64,000 nt of DNA, taken from Chamaea fasciata (taxonomy: Eukaryota; Chordata; Aves; Passeriformes; Sylviidae). The stretch spans positions 68,484,093-68,548,092 of the forward strand of contig JARCOQ010000006.1 of NCBI GenBank assembly GCA_029207755.1, written 5' to 3'. The translations under genes were made by a program, and so were the position numbers. The notes beneath the pieces were generated by a model. It was not told where the DNA came from and did no database searches. It saw only the letters and a list, made by a program, of their open reading frames with translations. Positions 11,760 to 25,001 of this stretch are shown here, piece by piece. How positions within the stretch are numbered: position 1 is the first letter of the stretch; every line of letters begins with the position of its first letter.

Positions 11760-13319
11760 AACACAGCACCAATTGCTTGTGTTTGTGGAGAAAACAGAGA
11801 GCAAAAGGGTTAAAGAAAATTTCTGTATGGTCAGATCTAATTTAGCATCCTGATGCCGATCTAGAAGGGCAACTGCAAAATAAATTAATAGCATTTCTGA
11901 AAAAACCAAACAAACCACCATTTAGGAGTTGTCCACTGGAATGGGAACAGGGTACCAATACTCTGATGGAGATATCAAAATGATTACCCAGAAAATGCTA
12001 ATTTCTGACATGCCTGTAAAAGACATTCATTCAGAAAAACCCAGGGAAAGGACACAGAGATGAGCACCAAACAGCAGCAGTGGATTAAACCACTTCCTTT
12101 GATTCCAATAAGTCGGAAGTTCAGTCCTGATGCATGTTACACAACTCTCAGGGACTCCAACATCTAGCAAAAAAATTCAGGAGAGACAGAAGCCCAACAT
12201 CCTCTGTCTCTGATGGAACCAGAGTTGCCCTGGTCTGTGACCCTCAGATGCATCCATGAATGCCAGAAGCATGACATTACAGCCGAGGGTGACACAGGGC
12301 AGGGGCCATGGAGCCAGAACGAGCTGCAGAACGAAGTCCACCCTCCATGGCAGGAGTAATTCCTTGCCACTAGAAGTCAATTCAGCTCTTCCAAACATAA
12401 TAGGAGCCAGTATGGGAACCAAAGGGAGCCAAGCTGAGAGGAAATTTAGAGTCTTTGTTATTAATTCGGGGACAGTGAAACCACATAAGACAGGAAGAGC
12501 AATATGCTGCTTCTTCCTGTAACTCAGGGTTAGATGTTTGTTTTGCTGGAAAGACCTCTAAGAAGCTGGGGATGCTATACACTACTGTTCATCCTCCACA
12601 TGCTCCCATGGCCTTTTCCCAGGCCTGGCTGGCCATCCAGTGCACTGTGACCCCACTCCTCCCCAGAGAGCTCCTGGGGGAAAGAATTAGGAGTACAATG
12701 AAGTCCTGGGGGAAAATCTTTTCTGGGAGCTAAGCTGTGGCTCCACTGTGAGGATGCAGTGCCCAGCAGGCTGGACCAGCAGCTCTGACATCAATGCAGC
12801 CAGGCTGATCTGTGTGTGAAGACAATTTGGGCTGCATTTTATACACAGCCTTCAAACACCTTGTAGTGAAAACGTTTTTAAAAGTAGAGAAGCCATATGG
12901 AAATAGCCACCAGCCTCCATCCATAACAGAAGCCATGACATTAGTCTGAAGAGCAATATCCTGTGCACACAAAGAAATGGTGCTGAAGAAATGAATTTGG
13001 AATACCAAACAATTTCTGTCCTTTTTTTTCTGTCCTATGTTTATCTAAGTGTTTTATCTAAGCTCTGTCCTGGGCCTCTTCACACACAATCCATATCCAC
13101 TTCCCAAAAGATCTTAGACAACATGGAATAATGATTCCAGGCTGCTCTGGCTTTATGGAACTCTGCAGCAGATCTGGGTGTTCTCAGGTGTTATGGGAGC
13201 TCTCTGTAGGTAGAGACTGGAGCCAGGACTGTCCATGTTGTCTGGGATGCTGTGGGTGCTCTGGCAGCCTCTGCCCATCCCTGCACAGCTCAACTCCAAT
13301 TACAACCTCATTCCACTTA
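11760..13319. other. Unique non-coding stretch
   Basis: No gene, transposon or tandem array recognised. Confidence 0.55.
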
Positions 13320-13740
13320 ACGGGGCCTTGATGGCAATTTCATTACTCAAAAAGTCACATTTATTAGTCCATTGTAATGTGTTGTGATTGTAACTCTAAT
13401 GCTAATATGAAGAAGTTTAACCTCATTCCATTTTCCATACAGTTAAAAGCCTGGTTACAATGATCATAAATCAGGGTTTCAAATGTCATAAAAGCAGAGT
13501 TGCAGTTCTACACTATGTGTATCTTTTTTTAATCTTTGCATTTCATATTAATCTCAGATCCAGTATTTCACAACTCCACTTACAACCCACATTTTATTTA
13601 GATTATCATTATGATAGCAGAAAAAATTCCTCACCCTGCATATAATTTGCATGATTTAGGTATACTGTGTTTTCAATTACATTAATAACCTAAAATGAGG
13701 CAGACTGATTAGAACCCTTTCTCTCGCTTAGAATGAATAT
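13320..13740. promoter_or_regulatory. AT-rich block resembling a conserved enhancer
   Basis: About 420 bp of AT-rich but non-repetitive sequence. It contains a perfect POU octamer ATTTGCAT at 13645-13652, a second octamer-like ctttgcattt near 13536, SOX-type cores (CATTGT near 13374 and ACAATG near 13457), a CDX/posterior-HOX-like GTCATAAA near 13487 and several ATTA homeodomain cores. This mixture is typical of developmental enhancers in birds and mammals. Function and conservation are inferred and cannot be seen from a single sequence. Confidence 0.3.
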
Positions 13741-13788
13741 TTTCATTAGTGATGCCTTTGGAGATGCCCCTCCTTCCTCAGCATTTCA

Positions 13789-13811
13789 CCCCCGCCCCCC
13801 CCCCCCCCCCC
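13789..13811. repeat. Poly(C) tract, interrupted once
   Basis: Five C, one G, then seventeen C. The complementary G run could form a quadruplex. Long C runs are also prone to length errors in assemblies. Confidence 0.95.
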
Positions 13812-14238
13812 ATGATGGATACTGTAAGGGAAACGCTACCTAACTTTGGTGCCAAGGGATCCTGCTCTTCATGGGAAGTCAGAGACAGAATGGAAAGACC
13901 CTAAAGAAAGACCCTGCAGCTAGACTGGAACTCTACACCTCATCTCTTCCTTTCAAGGGCAGATCATTTCAATTTTTTCCTCGACTATTTTCAGAGATGC
14001 TGCTTAGGAAATAACTAGTTTTGTCCTGAAGGCATTTCAGTGCAAACACAGAAGGTCTGGATCCAGAGTGCCTTCACTGTGCCTTGGGTTGGCTTCTTTC
14101 CCGGTAACCCACAGATTTTATCAACAAAAAGCATGTACTAATTACGCCAAAAAGTTTAGGTTTGAGCAGAGACAAGAGGAACCTCAGTTTCAGTCTACAG
14201 AGGAATGATAGTCCTGGAGGTTGTGCCTCACTGATGTT

Positions 14239-14260
14239 ATAAGCTTGATACTAAGCTTAT
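14239..14260. repeat. Inverted repeat, 8-bp arms, 6-nt spacer
   Basis: ataagctt and its exact inverse aagcttat flank gatact. Each arm contains the self-complementary aagctt. Small enough to be chance. Confidence 0.8.
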
Positions 14261-16305
14261 CTACCACTGCATGACAGCCATAATACCATGCCATGCCAAG
14301 ACAGAAAGAAGGGATTGTCTCTGAAACCTTTTCAGTTTGGTCTTCGCAATCTCAAGGTGAGCTGGAAAGTAAAAAAGATGGCACACAGCACCTGTTAATC
14401 ACAATGTTCTTTTGCCATCAGTTCAAAAGCCTCTGCAAAGCTCTGAGGCAGACACCAAGAGAAGGAGTGTTCCAGGCCTTGGCTCCCAAAGCCAGAGCCA
14501 CCAGAGCTCTGTGCGGTGCCTACTCACAGTCCCCACTGCCAGAGGAGAAAGCAGGAGGAACAAAATGCTGCTCTTGGAGACCACAGAAGGAGAGAGAAGA
14601 TGGGCCCATTCTCTTGCTGCAGGCACCCCACAGGCTGTGAATTTAGGTTACAGGCAAAAGTGGATGTGTTTTTTTAAGCATTTTGCATCTTGGGCAAGGC
14701 TTTCCTTTAAAATGGGCTCCCCTTGCACACCCAGGGACGGACTGACAGACCTGTCACTGCCAGGCTCCCTTGCATCCCTGGAGAAGGGCTGACAGGGCTG
14801 TCAGAGTCAGAGGTGCAATGCTGTGCTCTGCTCCCAGCCACTCCAGCTGCTGTGGGGCTGTGGTCAGACCCGGAGCCCTGAATGGAGCTGCTGGAATGTG
14901 AAGGGATGGGCTTGCAGAGTCACATCTTCTTCCTGGCACCGCCACTGCCAACAAACCCATCTCTGCCTTTTCATCCTGCCCAGGGAGGGCAATGCATCTC
15001 CTTAAATATTTCAAGTCCAGGGGCAGTGAGGAGGGACAGTCAGAAAGGGAAAGCACCTCAACCCACTGCCTTGTCAAATGTGGATGCTGGCACACTCCCA
15101 CAAAATGCCTGACGGGTCCAAGCCTGAGGCAAAAAGCTCTGCCCAGCCCCCATGGCAGCTGTTTATCTGCTCCATAGATGTGGGAGGACTGCTATTCCTG
15201 CCTCCACAACCCTCCACTCCATTGCCAAGGGGAGCCTTGGCTGGGAATTGGACTCCAAAACGCATGCAGCACAAACCCAGCAGCATCTGTCTGTGCTCTG
15301 GAAAGAGACTTCCGAGAGCAGGGACCTCCCAGCCCTCCTGTCCCACTCAGACACTTGCTCCCTTTCTGCATCCCTCCCTCTAGCACTCCTGCGATCCATC
15401 CTGCCTCCACCCTGCACAGGCAGGGATGTTGCAATCAGAATGGAGAAACAGAGACCTTTTATGAACCAATTCAGTTCCCTTCCCCCAACCCTGGTCCCTC
15501 TTCACGAGTTTTCCATCAAGGCAGCAGTACCTGCTTCCAGAACAGCCTGACTTTGCTCGGTCTCAGGGTTTACCCAACACCTTGGACCATCTCTTCTACA
15601 TCACTTACACACTCACAATGTTACCTGGACAAATAAAACAAGCAACCTCCTTCCCTCAGTCAAATTTCTCCCTGCAGCTTCAGCTCAGAGGGTTTTCACT
15701 GCCTGCTCTTGGCTGTGTTCTCCTCCAAAATCCCACCCAGTCGCAGCACTGCACAGGCCAGGCCTGTCCCTCAGTCCCTTCCACCTGCCACTCTTCCTCC
15801 CAGGCCTCAAGTCCCTTTCCTGATAATGAAACCAGTTCGGGTCTCCAGTGAAGGGTATCTGAGTCCTTCTCAAAGGTTCCCCCACACTACTCCAGCACAG
15901 AGGTAGAGTGGAGCATGGAGCACAACTGCAGCTGTACAGGAACAGACAGTTCTGAAATGCCCTCCGACAGCGGGCACCTCCAACAGATTTGTTGGGTTTG
16001 TGACAATCCTGCAAACAAATACCGTGTTGCATGGAATAAAACACCCAACAGCCCGTGAACTGTGCTCTGTTTCTGCTGACTAAACATTTTCTCCTGCATC
16101 AGGCAGCGTGCACCTGGGAAATGTGCTGAGCCATCAGCCTACAGACACTACTGAGATGACAAGCCAGAGGTGCTGATTTCTTCCCACAGCTGACACGACT
16201 CCAGGGACACCACAGGGACATGAAACGGCCTAACAGAGCTGTCCCTACCAAGATGCCACCACTGGTACCATTCCTCATAGGCACTATTAAGGGAAATATA
16301 TAAAT

Positions 16306-16331
16306 ATTCCTTCTATTTATTTAGAAGGAAT
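16306..16331. repeat. Perfect hairpin, 10-bp arms, 6-nt loop
   Basis: attccttcta at 16306-16315 is inverted exactly as tagaaggaat at 16322-16331, with a tttatt loop. It sits in an AT-rich stretch. There is no precursor-like length beyond the ten pairs, so I do not call it a microRNA. Confidence 0.8.
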
Positions 16332-18489
16332 TTTATCCTGCTCTGAAAGCACCTTCACCCCAACAGACACAGCACAGAGCGGGGGGACCATCATGGGCCA
16401 GTGTTTGAGCTTAAACTTAATCTAGTGCTTCCACCTATGTTGTAGATCAGCATTCCTAAAAATCCTTCTGTCATATAATGTTACGGGAAGGGAATAAAAG
16501 TAAATACTCTCTGGGGACTGCTGGTGCCATCAGCAGAGAACTCCCTCACTCCTGCCAGCCCACCAGAGCAACCCAGGCCTGCCCTTCCCTGCTCACACAC
16601 ACTCACATGGATCTAGATGCATAATGCTGTCATTCCTCATTGTTCTTAAACCTACCATAATATCAGATGATATCAAAACACAAGGGCTTGGAGGACTTCA
16701 ACCCACTCAGCAGAAAAAGGGGTGTCCAAATGCTGTGTGCTTACAGATATTTCACACCTTGGACTACCACAGCTGCCTTCAACATTCCCTGTCATTGGTA
16801 AGTCTCAGGCTTTGCTTATTTTTATCTCCCAATTACACTTTCATTTGCATTTCCACAGTGGCTACTCTACTACTTACTAACAACATCAGAGGTACTGAAG
16901 AGCAGGAATCCAAGCTCAGCACACATTGAGCCAGGCTCCAATGACAAGTCAGGCAGAATTAAGTAGCAAACAATAAACGTCCTCTTCACAAATCCTTGCC
17001 AGTGAGCCTGGCCAGGTTCTAATTCCACAGAGGGTACAGGCACTGTGCACAAGCCTTGAGGTTACAAGGACTGTGCCCCAAAGCAGTTGTTCCAGCCCTC
17101 TGGCACACCTTGTGCCTGGCACATTTGAGAGATGCCCTGACACTCTGCTGTTAACAGACTGGGTGCAGACAGCAGTGCTTTCTTCCCCCATTTCCTTCCC
17201 GACACAAATGGTGTCTGTGACATACAGGATTATGAGGGAACAGGGAGCCAGAGGGCAATAAATGGCGAACTGATGGCGAGTTCTCTCCAACCAATGTCAG
17301 CGAGTTAAATGTATCCCTACAACCCCACTCCTGACTTCTGAGACTCAATTGCCCTGGTGAACACTCAGCTGTCAGTGTTCAGGTTAGCTGCTGTGCACAT
17401 CTCCAGCCTTTGCTCAAAGCTCCGTAAATGAAGACACTGAATTTTTGATAAAATCATAAAATCACAGCCAGACCCTTTCCCTCGAGCCAGAAATCCCCTT
17501 TTGGTTGCCATATCATGGCTCTCACTCTGAGATCAGACATGATACTTAGGAGCCCTGCACATAGGCATAAAACAATGGAAAATAAAAACCAAAGAACTAA
17601 ACTTTTTAAGCATCATAGAGGAAACAGCTCCAGCAAACCCTATCCACGTGTGGCCTGGAATATCAGTTCTGGAACACTTGCTGGGGTATCCAGGCACAAT
17701 TCATTCAGCTACTCAGCTGCTTATCGACACGAGTCCTTTCTTTACACAAGAAGGAAGAGCTGCTACCACCTACATTCTACTGCTCCAGCCTAGGATGTGG
17801 AGAGTCCATAAGGCTTGTCTCTCATTGCTTCTGTTACAGTCCATTTTTGGATACATGCCAAGTTAACTGCAGCACAAAAAGTCCATTTTCCATCCAGCAC
17901 TGTATACCCAAGGTTAAACACCTGTCAGCAGGCTATTAGCAAGGCAAAGGAACAGGGTTACCAGAAAGCAAACTTGTGCTTACAAGCGAAGAAGGGAAAG
18001 AGACATACTGCAGGTTCAGCACCTTTTGGACTCCGGCTGGCCCCCAGCCTGGAAATGCAGCAGAAGATAAACCCAAAGAACTGCTCTAATGTCAGCTGCT
18101 AGGGATGGAAATTTCCTTTTTTCCTTCCTCACAACAGTGTGCAGTAAACTCGCTGCAGCTCTTTGTCCTTGAAGGCCAACATCAGAAGGGAAGGCATCTT
18201 TAAAGAGAAGTTATCCCCCAAGTTCACAGCTGATATTCCTTTCTTATTTAGGGGAGTCTCTGGGGTCAGGATTGTACCAACAGAACTGGGGTAGGACAAG
18301 GTAAAGGTGGGGCCTTGTGCTCCCCATTACTGGATTTTGGTGGGGGGCCATGGGAACTGCCACGCTTTGTACTCACCAAGTAAGTAAATGTATTGACTCC
18401 AATACAGCCAAGAAAACATGAACTAGGCAAGATATAGAGGCCCTCACCATCTTGTCACCCTCCAAATGGGAGAAATGCAGTTAACAGCA

Positions 18490-18740
18490 CTAGAGAAATG
18501 TTTCCTATTTAATTTTATTAACTGATTGACATGAATTAATGCATTGGGATATTTGATTGTGTCATAAAATGTGTATATGAACATCATGATTCAATTTAAT
18601 GTACCCATTACTGCTTGATGTGCCATTATATTAGACTAAATTAAAAGAATTTTATGGAAAAAAAATTACAATTAAAGACTCAAAATTGATTACATTCATA
18701 ACTTAGAGGATATTCACTTCTATTCATGTTTTGAATAATG
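18490..18740. promoter_or_regulatory. AT-rich block with PBX/MEIS-like site
   Basis: About 250 bp rich in ATTA and TAAT cores. TGATTGACA at 18523-18531 matches nearly all of the PBX/MEIS composite site, and GTCATAAA near 18562 resembles a CDX or posterior HOX site. The block is AT-rich yet not simple repeat, and it stands out from the flanks. It is a candidate homeodomain-controlled enhancer; conservation is unknown. Confidence 0.3.
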
Positions 18741-21700
18741 ACAATAAAAGAACAAGAAAACAACACAGACCATGGAAAGATGGACAAAATAAAGTGTGGC
18801 AGAGATAAACAGAACAAATGGAATGAGGGGTCCATAAAACCCCACCTTCCCAGGGGCTGGGAACAGTTGAGCACAAATCATCAACACAGCAACAGTGTCT
18901 TCCAGGACAGCAGGAATTTTATTGAGACCCCAGCGCAGCCCATCTAAAGGAACACAGCGGCCGACACGTTTCCCAAGCTCTCCTGGAGGATCTCTGCTAG
19001 AGTTTGCCCTGTGTGCACAGTGTCCCTGGACCACAGCCAAAGTGTTTAACCATGCTGTACAACTCAAGGGCTAGGTGTCTGTTCATCTGCTCCTGTAAGG
19101 CTGAGCAGTGCTCTGTACCCACCCAGAAGTGTTTGGTAGGTGAGACCATCTCAGGTTTTCATGGATGTCCTTGTGCTGCCAGGCAAAGGGACCCACATCA
19201 CTCCACAGCACTCCGTTTCAGCCATGGCACAGATACAGGGTACAACATTTCAGTTCAGTAACTCAACACTGTCTTAGGGACCTGAGCAGGAAGAAGAGAC
19301 AGGAATTCCCAAAAGAAAAGGACTGTGCCAGAGGAATAAAATCAGCTGTGGGTAACACTTCGTGGCTGGGGCTATTTAAACTTCCCCTTTTTTCCCTGGG
19401 ACATGAGAATGGTACTACAAAACTCCCAAAAATCTTCTCAGCATACACAGAAGTGACTCTGGAAAAGGGGTTTGGACTCCAGACAAACCAGAATTATGAT
19501 TTAACTGGTACGACTGAAGTCTAGCCTGGGTCATGCCTCACCTTCTGTGGATGAGAGACTCTGAGCAAGAACTGGGCACGTTCCTCAACAGTGAGAAGGT
19601 AAAGAGCATCTCATTTTTCCAGTAAATCAATACCCCAGAATATCCCACAAAATGAGCAGCATTTTAGGACCCACAGTTCTTTTTCTCTTGGGAAAGGAGG
19701 GAATAACCAGCAGGATGTGCTAACTAGCCAGTTCAGTCTGGGCATCAGACACCAGAGTTGGAAACAGAGCTGGACTTGTGGAGATGTACACGAGTAAATG
19801 GTGAGGGCCTTGCAAAATATCCACTTGAAGACATGCCAGCAAGTAAATTGTTAGAGAAAAAAAGTACAACGCATGTCAGGTTTTTAATTACATGTCTATT
19901 TTCCCAACAAAGAAGTGCAATTAAAGTTAATCATGTCTATTATATTACACAATGCCTCCCTTCCTAATGGAACCAGGCCTGCATGAAGGAAAAGCACATT
20001 AACACACAAACCCTGTTTGTACATAAAGATATTTTGCACCCCAAACACACTCAGATTACAGCCACGCTCAATTACACATCATCCATTGCAGCACACCGCT
20101 CCACCAATGTCTTGATGAGTGGCAAGAGGGGGGAGCAGGGCTCACCTCCAAACCCCAGCATCCCCAAAGATGTTCTGGATGTGCCCACAAGTCCTTGGAG
20201 GACACAGGGGGGTCCTTTCCCCTGCCCACCATGCACAGCCCCAGCCCCGAGCAGGGACCCCGCAAGGCTCTGGCACCCTCAGTGTCAGGCCTGCAATGCA
20301 CAGGCTGAGGAACAGCAGCAAAGCTCAGAGCCCTCTATCATCAGTGAGCCAGCGCAGTCTGATGGAATCTGAGGGACACCCAGTTAGCAGGATAAATTTT
20401 GCTCTCTGGTGTCAATCCAGAGTAGTGCAGTTCATTATGGGATTTTAATCCCTGTTACAGCAGGTGTAAATAACAGGAATTTGACTTTCCCCCCCCAGCA
20501 ATTACAGAAATAATATTTCCTGCTTCAGTCTCATTTTATAGCCTTCTGTGACTGCTACCATCTCTGTCCAACTCTGCCTTTACACACACGTGGTGCCTGA
20601 AAGAAGCACTCAGCAGCTGGGAGGAAGGAGGCAGCTCTCAGAACCGGCAGAACCAAAGCTGGTGCCCATCCATCTCTGTATCCACAGCTGTGGCTGTTCT
20701 TGGAGAATCCCAGGGCAGCTCCCACACCCTACAGTGTCCAGCAAGGCCAGGGCAGCTGCACGCAGCTCTGCAGCAGGCACTGCTGCACGGGACGGAGGAT
20801 AGTTTAAGAGAAACAACATAAATGGCAGCTCTGAGCCCTGCAGCAGACACCACCTGGAGATGTGCATGCCCTGCTCCCTGGCTGCTGAGGGTTTGGCCTC
20901 CTGGCAAAGAGCAAAAGAGCTCAAGATGGACACAAGCGTGAGGAATGTCCGTGCACATTTCCATGCAGTTTCCAGGTACTTTTGGCAAAGCCCCTTTCCA
21001 GCAGCTCCTTGGGTGCTGCAGAGCACTGCCCCTGCATTTCCAGCATCAATCCAGCCACCAGAGGAGGCTGAGATCAATACAACATGCAGCACAATGCCTA
21101 CAAAAGCCTGCTGAGTCCCACAGCTTAGCCCTCAGACAACTCTTCCTGGAAACTGATTCCAGTACCTTGCTTCCCAAGTTTTTCTTTTAAGTTTACTTGG
21201 ATGGCTTGGCTGCATTTCTTTCAGGCTGGCAAACCTGAGTAAATCCAGTGGAGCACTGACAGCTCAAACTGCTATTGCTGTGCTGATGAACCAGCTTGGA
21301 CAAAACCCTGAAAAAGCAAATAATTTGCAGAGAAAAAAAGTTTTAATTTCAGCCAAGTCAAAGCAAATAACCAGTGAGGGCATCATTAACAAAGCTGTTT
21401 GAATTTAATTTAGTCTTCAAAACAGCAGTTCCTAAAAAAACTGCTTTGATACAAGGCAAAGAGAAGAGGAGGAAGAGAGGAATACAAATTCAGTAATTTT
21501 TTTGGTGAGCACCTCCAATAGCAACCACTCTCCCTCTTGCTCAGACCAAACCAGGCTTTTAGATTTTCATGTATTTAATTGTCTTTGCTTTAAACGGAGT
21601 CTCTGCAGCTGACTGAGAGGGGATTTAGGTGGTGGAAGTGCCCACCTGGACAAGGATTTGCCCGTAAGGGAAAGGAAATTCAGCAGACAGCATTGTGAGT

Positions 21701-21800
21701 GGAGCTGAACCCAAGCACTGGTTATTAAAATCACACGCCAACTCTCTTGAAGCTGCTTCATCCCATCAAAATGTACATGCTGATCTGAACCAGCACTTGA
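18741..21800. other. Unique non-coding stretch
   Basis: No gene or recognised repeat. The 20.1-21.1 kb part is GC-richer with several overlapping open frames on both strands and no recognisable domain. Confidence 0.55.
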
Positions 21801-21815
21801 AATTCCAGCTGCAGA

Positions 21816-22010
21816 ATGCTGACTATTATTGAAGAAGAAATGAAGTGTTTATTGAGACTACTTTCAGAAAATCGAAAGACCATGAAAGAGAAAACATACA
21901 ATAGGATGCTGCAGTTGCCAGCTGTTGTCAAAAAGCTATATTCAAAGGAAAAACAGAAATTTAAAAATCACTTAGTGGCTATAGCTGATATATACAGTTG
22001 GGCTTACTGA
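21816..22010 (+). other. Small lysine/glutamate-rich open frame, possible exon or relic
   Basis: An ATG at 21816 opens 64 codons ending in TGA. The peptide begins MLTIIEEEMKCLLRLL and continues through KKLYSKEKQKFKNHL to IYSWAY. The charged and leucine spacing suggests a helical or coiled-coil-like segment, and the composition is more protein-like than most frames in the window. The sequence just upstream, ttccagctgcag, could be a splice acceptor, which would make this a last exon. The local DNA is A-rich, which by itself yields Lys and Glu codons. No family is recognised. Confidence 0.18.
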
Positions 22011-22019
22011 AGTAATTTT

Positions 22020-23764
22020 TAGCTACACAACTGATCTACATATAAAATCCCTCCACACAGTGCACATTACCAGGCTGAAGAGAGACTAAGCACAAGACAA
22101 CTGTTCTGCATAAAGCCAAAATGATAAAGAGTATCATTTAGTCAGAGTTCCTCAACAGGCAAGGGGTAACAGAAACTAATGGCCAAACATAACCCAACTG
22201 GTGTAAATTAAGTCAGAAAAATAAACACACAAATCTACAAGCCTCTGGAATGGAAGAACTTGCCAGCTATTCCCACAGGACCTGCAGCTCTCACGGGTTT
22301 TTCTGAGGAGCCTGTTTGATGCAGCCCTTCAAGCACACCTGCCCACATCCCTGAGGAACACTCAACCCAGTCAGTGGCATTCCCTGACAGAGACAGCTCT
22401 GCGCAGTGCATGTCATGCTTCGGACAGGGCAAGAACATAAAAACAGATGATTTTACCAATCTCAGTGAATCTTAGTGAACTAGGACCAGATATGGGCAGG
22501 GAGCTGGAACCAGCCCCTACTCCCCTCTTCCTTACCTCCGCACAGCTCCAGTCAGCTGCTGTTTGGATCCATTTTTCTAACTTGCCTCTGGCCTTTTAAT
22601 CATAATTCCTGCAGACACACACAGACAGCACCAATGACTCTGAAGGAATGATTTCACCAAAATTATTTGTTTCCAGAAGAAGTGGATGTGGCAGGCTGCT
22701 ATGTCCTAGCCAGCCAAGAGGCCAAGCTCCCAAAGCTAGGAAGCCTTGGGATCAACGTACACTGTAATGCTCAGGAATTCTAGATGGGAGAAGAGGACCA
22801 CCCACCTTCTGAGTAGCCTCCATGGCACTTAGCATCCGGCATTTGTCCTGTGTTTATCAGCCCCAGTCCTCCCTGATGCTCTAACACACCTTGGCATTTA
22901 CTAGGTGGGGAAAGCACAAGGCCTCAGTTCTTTGTCAGTCCCCTTGTTATACTGAGAGGAACAAACAACTCCTCCATAGTCCTGCTGGCAGTACTGCACT
23001 GCAAAATGATATGGAAAATAAAATTACTTCCCATTCACCACAAGGAATAAAGGTCAAAGCTCCGAGTGATACACTCAGAAACAACTTGTAGGGGATGGGC
23101 AGCTGCTCTCCCAAGGCAGAAGATGACACCTTGCTGGGAGCAGATTTCTTCCCCCCATGGCCCTCCTCATCTCTGTGCCCCTGTCCTGCCCCAGAATACC
23201 CCAGGGCCACGCACGACTCCCCTGTCAGGAAGGGCCACAAATGATTCCCCTTGGCAGCAGTACCCTCCAAGCGATGGAAAAATGAGGTCAGGCTGCCAAG
23301 ATGGAGCCACATGGCTCACACAGCCACTCCTGGAAAACTGGGAGCTCCCCTGGCACCATTCCCCATGCTGCTTCTCTACTTCTGGATTCACCGATAAGCA
23401 GTAAAAGCTTATGGCCGATGATTAGGTATTTAAGGAATACCGCTTCATACAGAAAGGTCTTGTAGGATGCAACACAGGGGAGCAGCCTAGCAGCTCAAGG
23501 ATTTTTTTCCCCAAAATGCCATACCTCAACTTGTGTGCCAATTCTTACCCAAAATCACTGGAGGATTTTCTTCGCAAATTCCTCAAGTATGACAAATGTC
23601 AGGAGGTGGGACTCCAAGGCCAAAGGAAGAGCTGTTGCTCCCGAGGTGCCCACCCCAAGGCCTTGGCCCCCCGAGCCCTCTGGGCACACAGCAGGTGACA
23701 ACAGTATGGGCTCATCAGCTCAGCTATTGTGTCTCGTTAGCTTAACCAAACTCCAAACTCCATG
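22020..23764. other. Unique non-coding stretch
   Basis: No gene, RNA gene or recognised repeat. Confidence 0.55.
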
Positions 23765-23900
23765 CGGAGTGCCTTTCCCCCTCAAGTTATTAAAGGGTAG
23801 ATTTCTTTTAATTAAACTCATTTACATGACTAAATTAGATTTAATTACTCCCATTCATTTTTCTAATACCTCCCTTTGATTGGAGAAAGGCAACTTTTCT
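23765..23900. promoter_or_regulatory. AT-rich, ATTA-dense block
   Basis: A short block with several TAATTA/ATTAAA cores (cttttaattaaactc, agatttaattactccc) and a CTTTGATT TCF/LEF-like core near its end. It stands out from the GC-richer sequence before it. Candidate enhancer only. Confidence 0.2.
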
Positions 23901-24985
23901 AATTGCTCCAAACAGGACTGAGTGGCTCTGTCCTCAGTCGAGCTGGCATGAGGAAACCCCAGCTCTTATTACACATAGAGGAGGGCCCAGTGCAGATTTT
24001 GGGTATAAACAAGCTGGACAGCTTTTCCTACCACACATGTACTGTGTCTTGAATTTAGTTTATCACCGTAAAACCTAACATTTATGGCACGATTCAAAGC
24101 AAGGGAAAACCCACTAAGATTTCTTTTCAAGTACCTTCTATCTACTCAAGAGAAATGCAAGAAGACATTTCAACTTGCTTCCCCTCTTGTACTTTTGAAA
24201 TTCAGGGGGAAAAGTCAGCAATTTTGAAATCGAGGGCTCAAGACATTTTTAGTAAGTCCCTCAGCCAGACAGCTCACTGATGTAATTATCAATTTTCTTA
24301 ACTGCAACATCCAGCGCTTCCTCATTTTTACAATTTTGGACTTAATATGTATAAAGCTGCTGCCTAAGTTATCCACGAAGCCAAAGTATCAAGCTTCCCA
24401 GTAGGCCAGAAGTCACCATACTGAACTCTGTGGGACTGTCTGGCACACCCCAACTCCCCTCATTTTATCTTACCAGGCATTGCCTCATGTTGCTCCAGTT
24501 CAGTGATGCACAAGCACAAGAAATTCCACGCAGAACTCACAATATGCTGAGTTTCCAGACACCTGCACACGTGGCGAGAATAGCAGACCTAAGCTTTGTA
24601 TGAAGTACAAGAATTGACACCTCTACTCAAACATTCCCAAAGATACTGCCTGCAGAACAGCCATTGTGCTACCCAGAGCTGAGCTGGTGACCTGTTTGAG
24701 TGGAATGGTCCCTGGCCTCTGCCAGAGCTGTGTGGGCGCGTTGTGCTCTGTACAACCCTTCCTCCTTCAGCCGAGGTGAATGCACGGCATTTATCCAAGA
24801 CAAACGCAAATCTCTATACTATTTGGCACCAGTTCCTTTCATTAGATACAATTTTCTGCCCCCTTTCTCAACATGTAACTAGTATTTATCCAACCACACA
24901 TGATGTGTGGCCTAATTATCACTCTAATATTTTTCCGAAAAAAATAAATGAATGTAATTAACAAGGAACTAAGAAACCATCCTTT

Positions 24986-25001
24986 CCCCCCCCCCCCCCC
25001 C
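24986..25001. repeat. Poly(C) tract, 16 C
   Basis: Sixteen uninterrupted C residues; poly(G) on the opposite strand. Confidence 0.95.

Larger units (their letters stand above)
13812..18489. other. Unique non-coding stretch
   Basis: No supported gene. Two small inverted repeats (14239-14260 and 16306-16331) are listed separately. The 14.3-15.9 kb part is GC-richer with many overlapping open frames, none with a recognisable domain. Confidence 0.55.
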
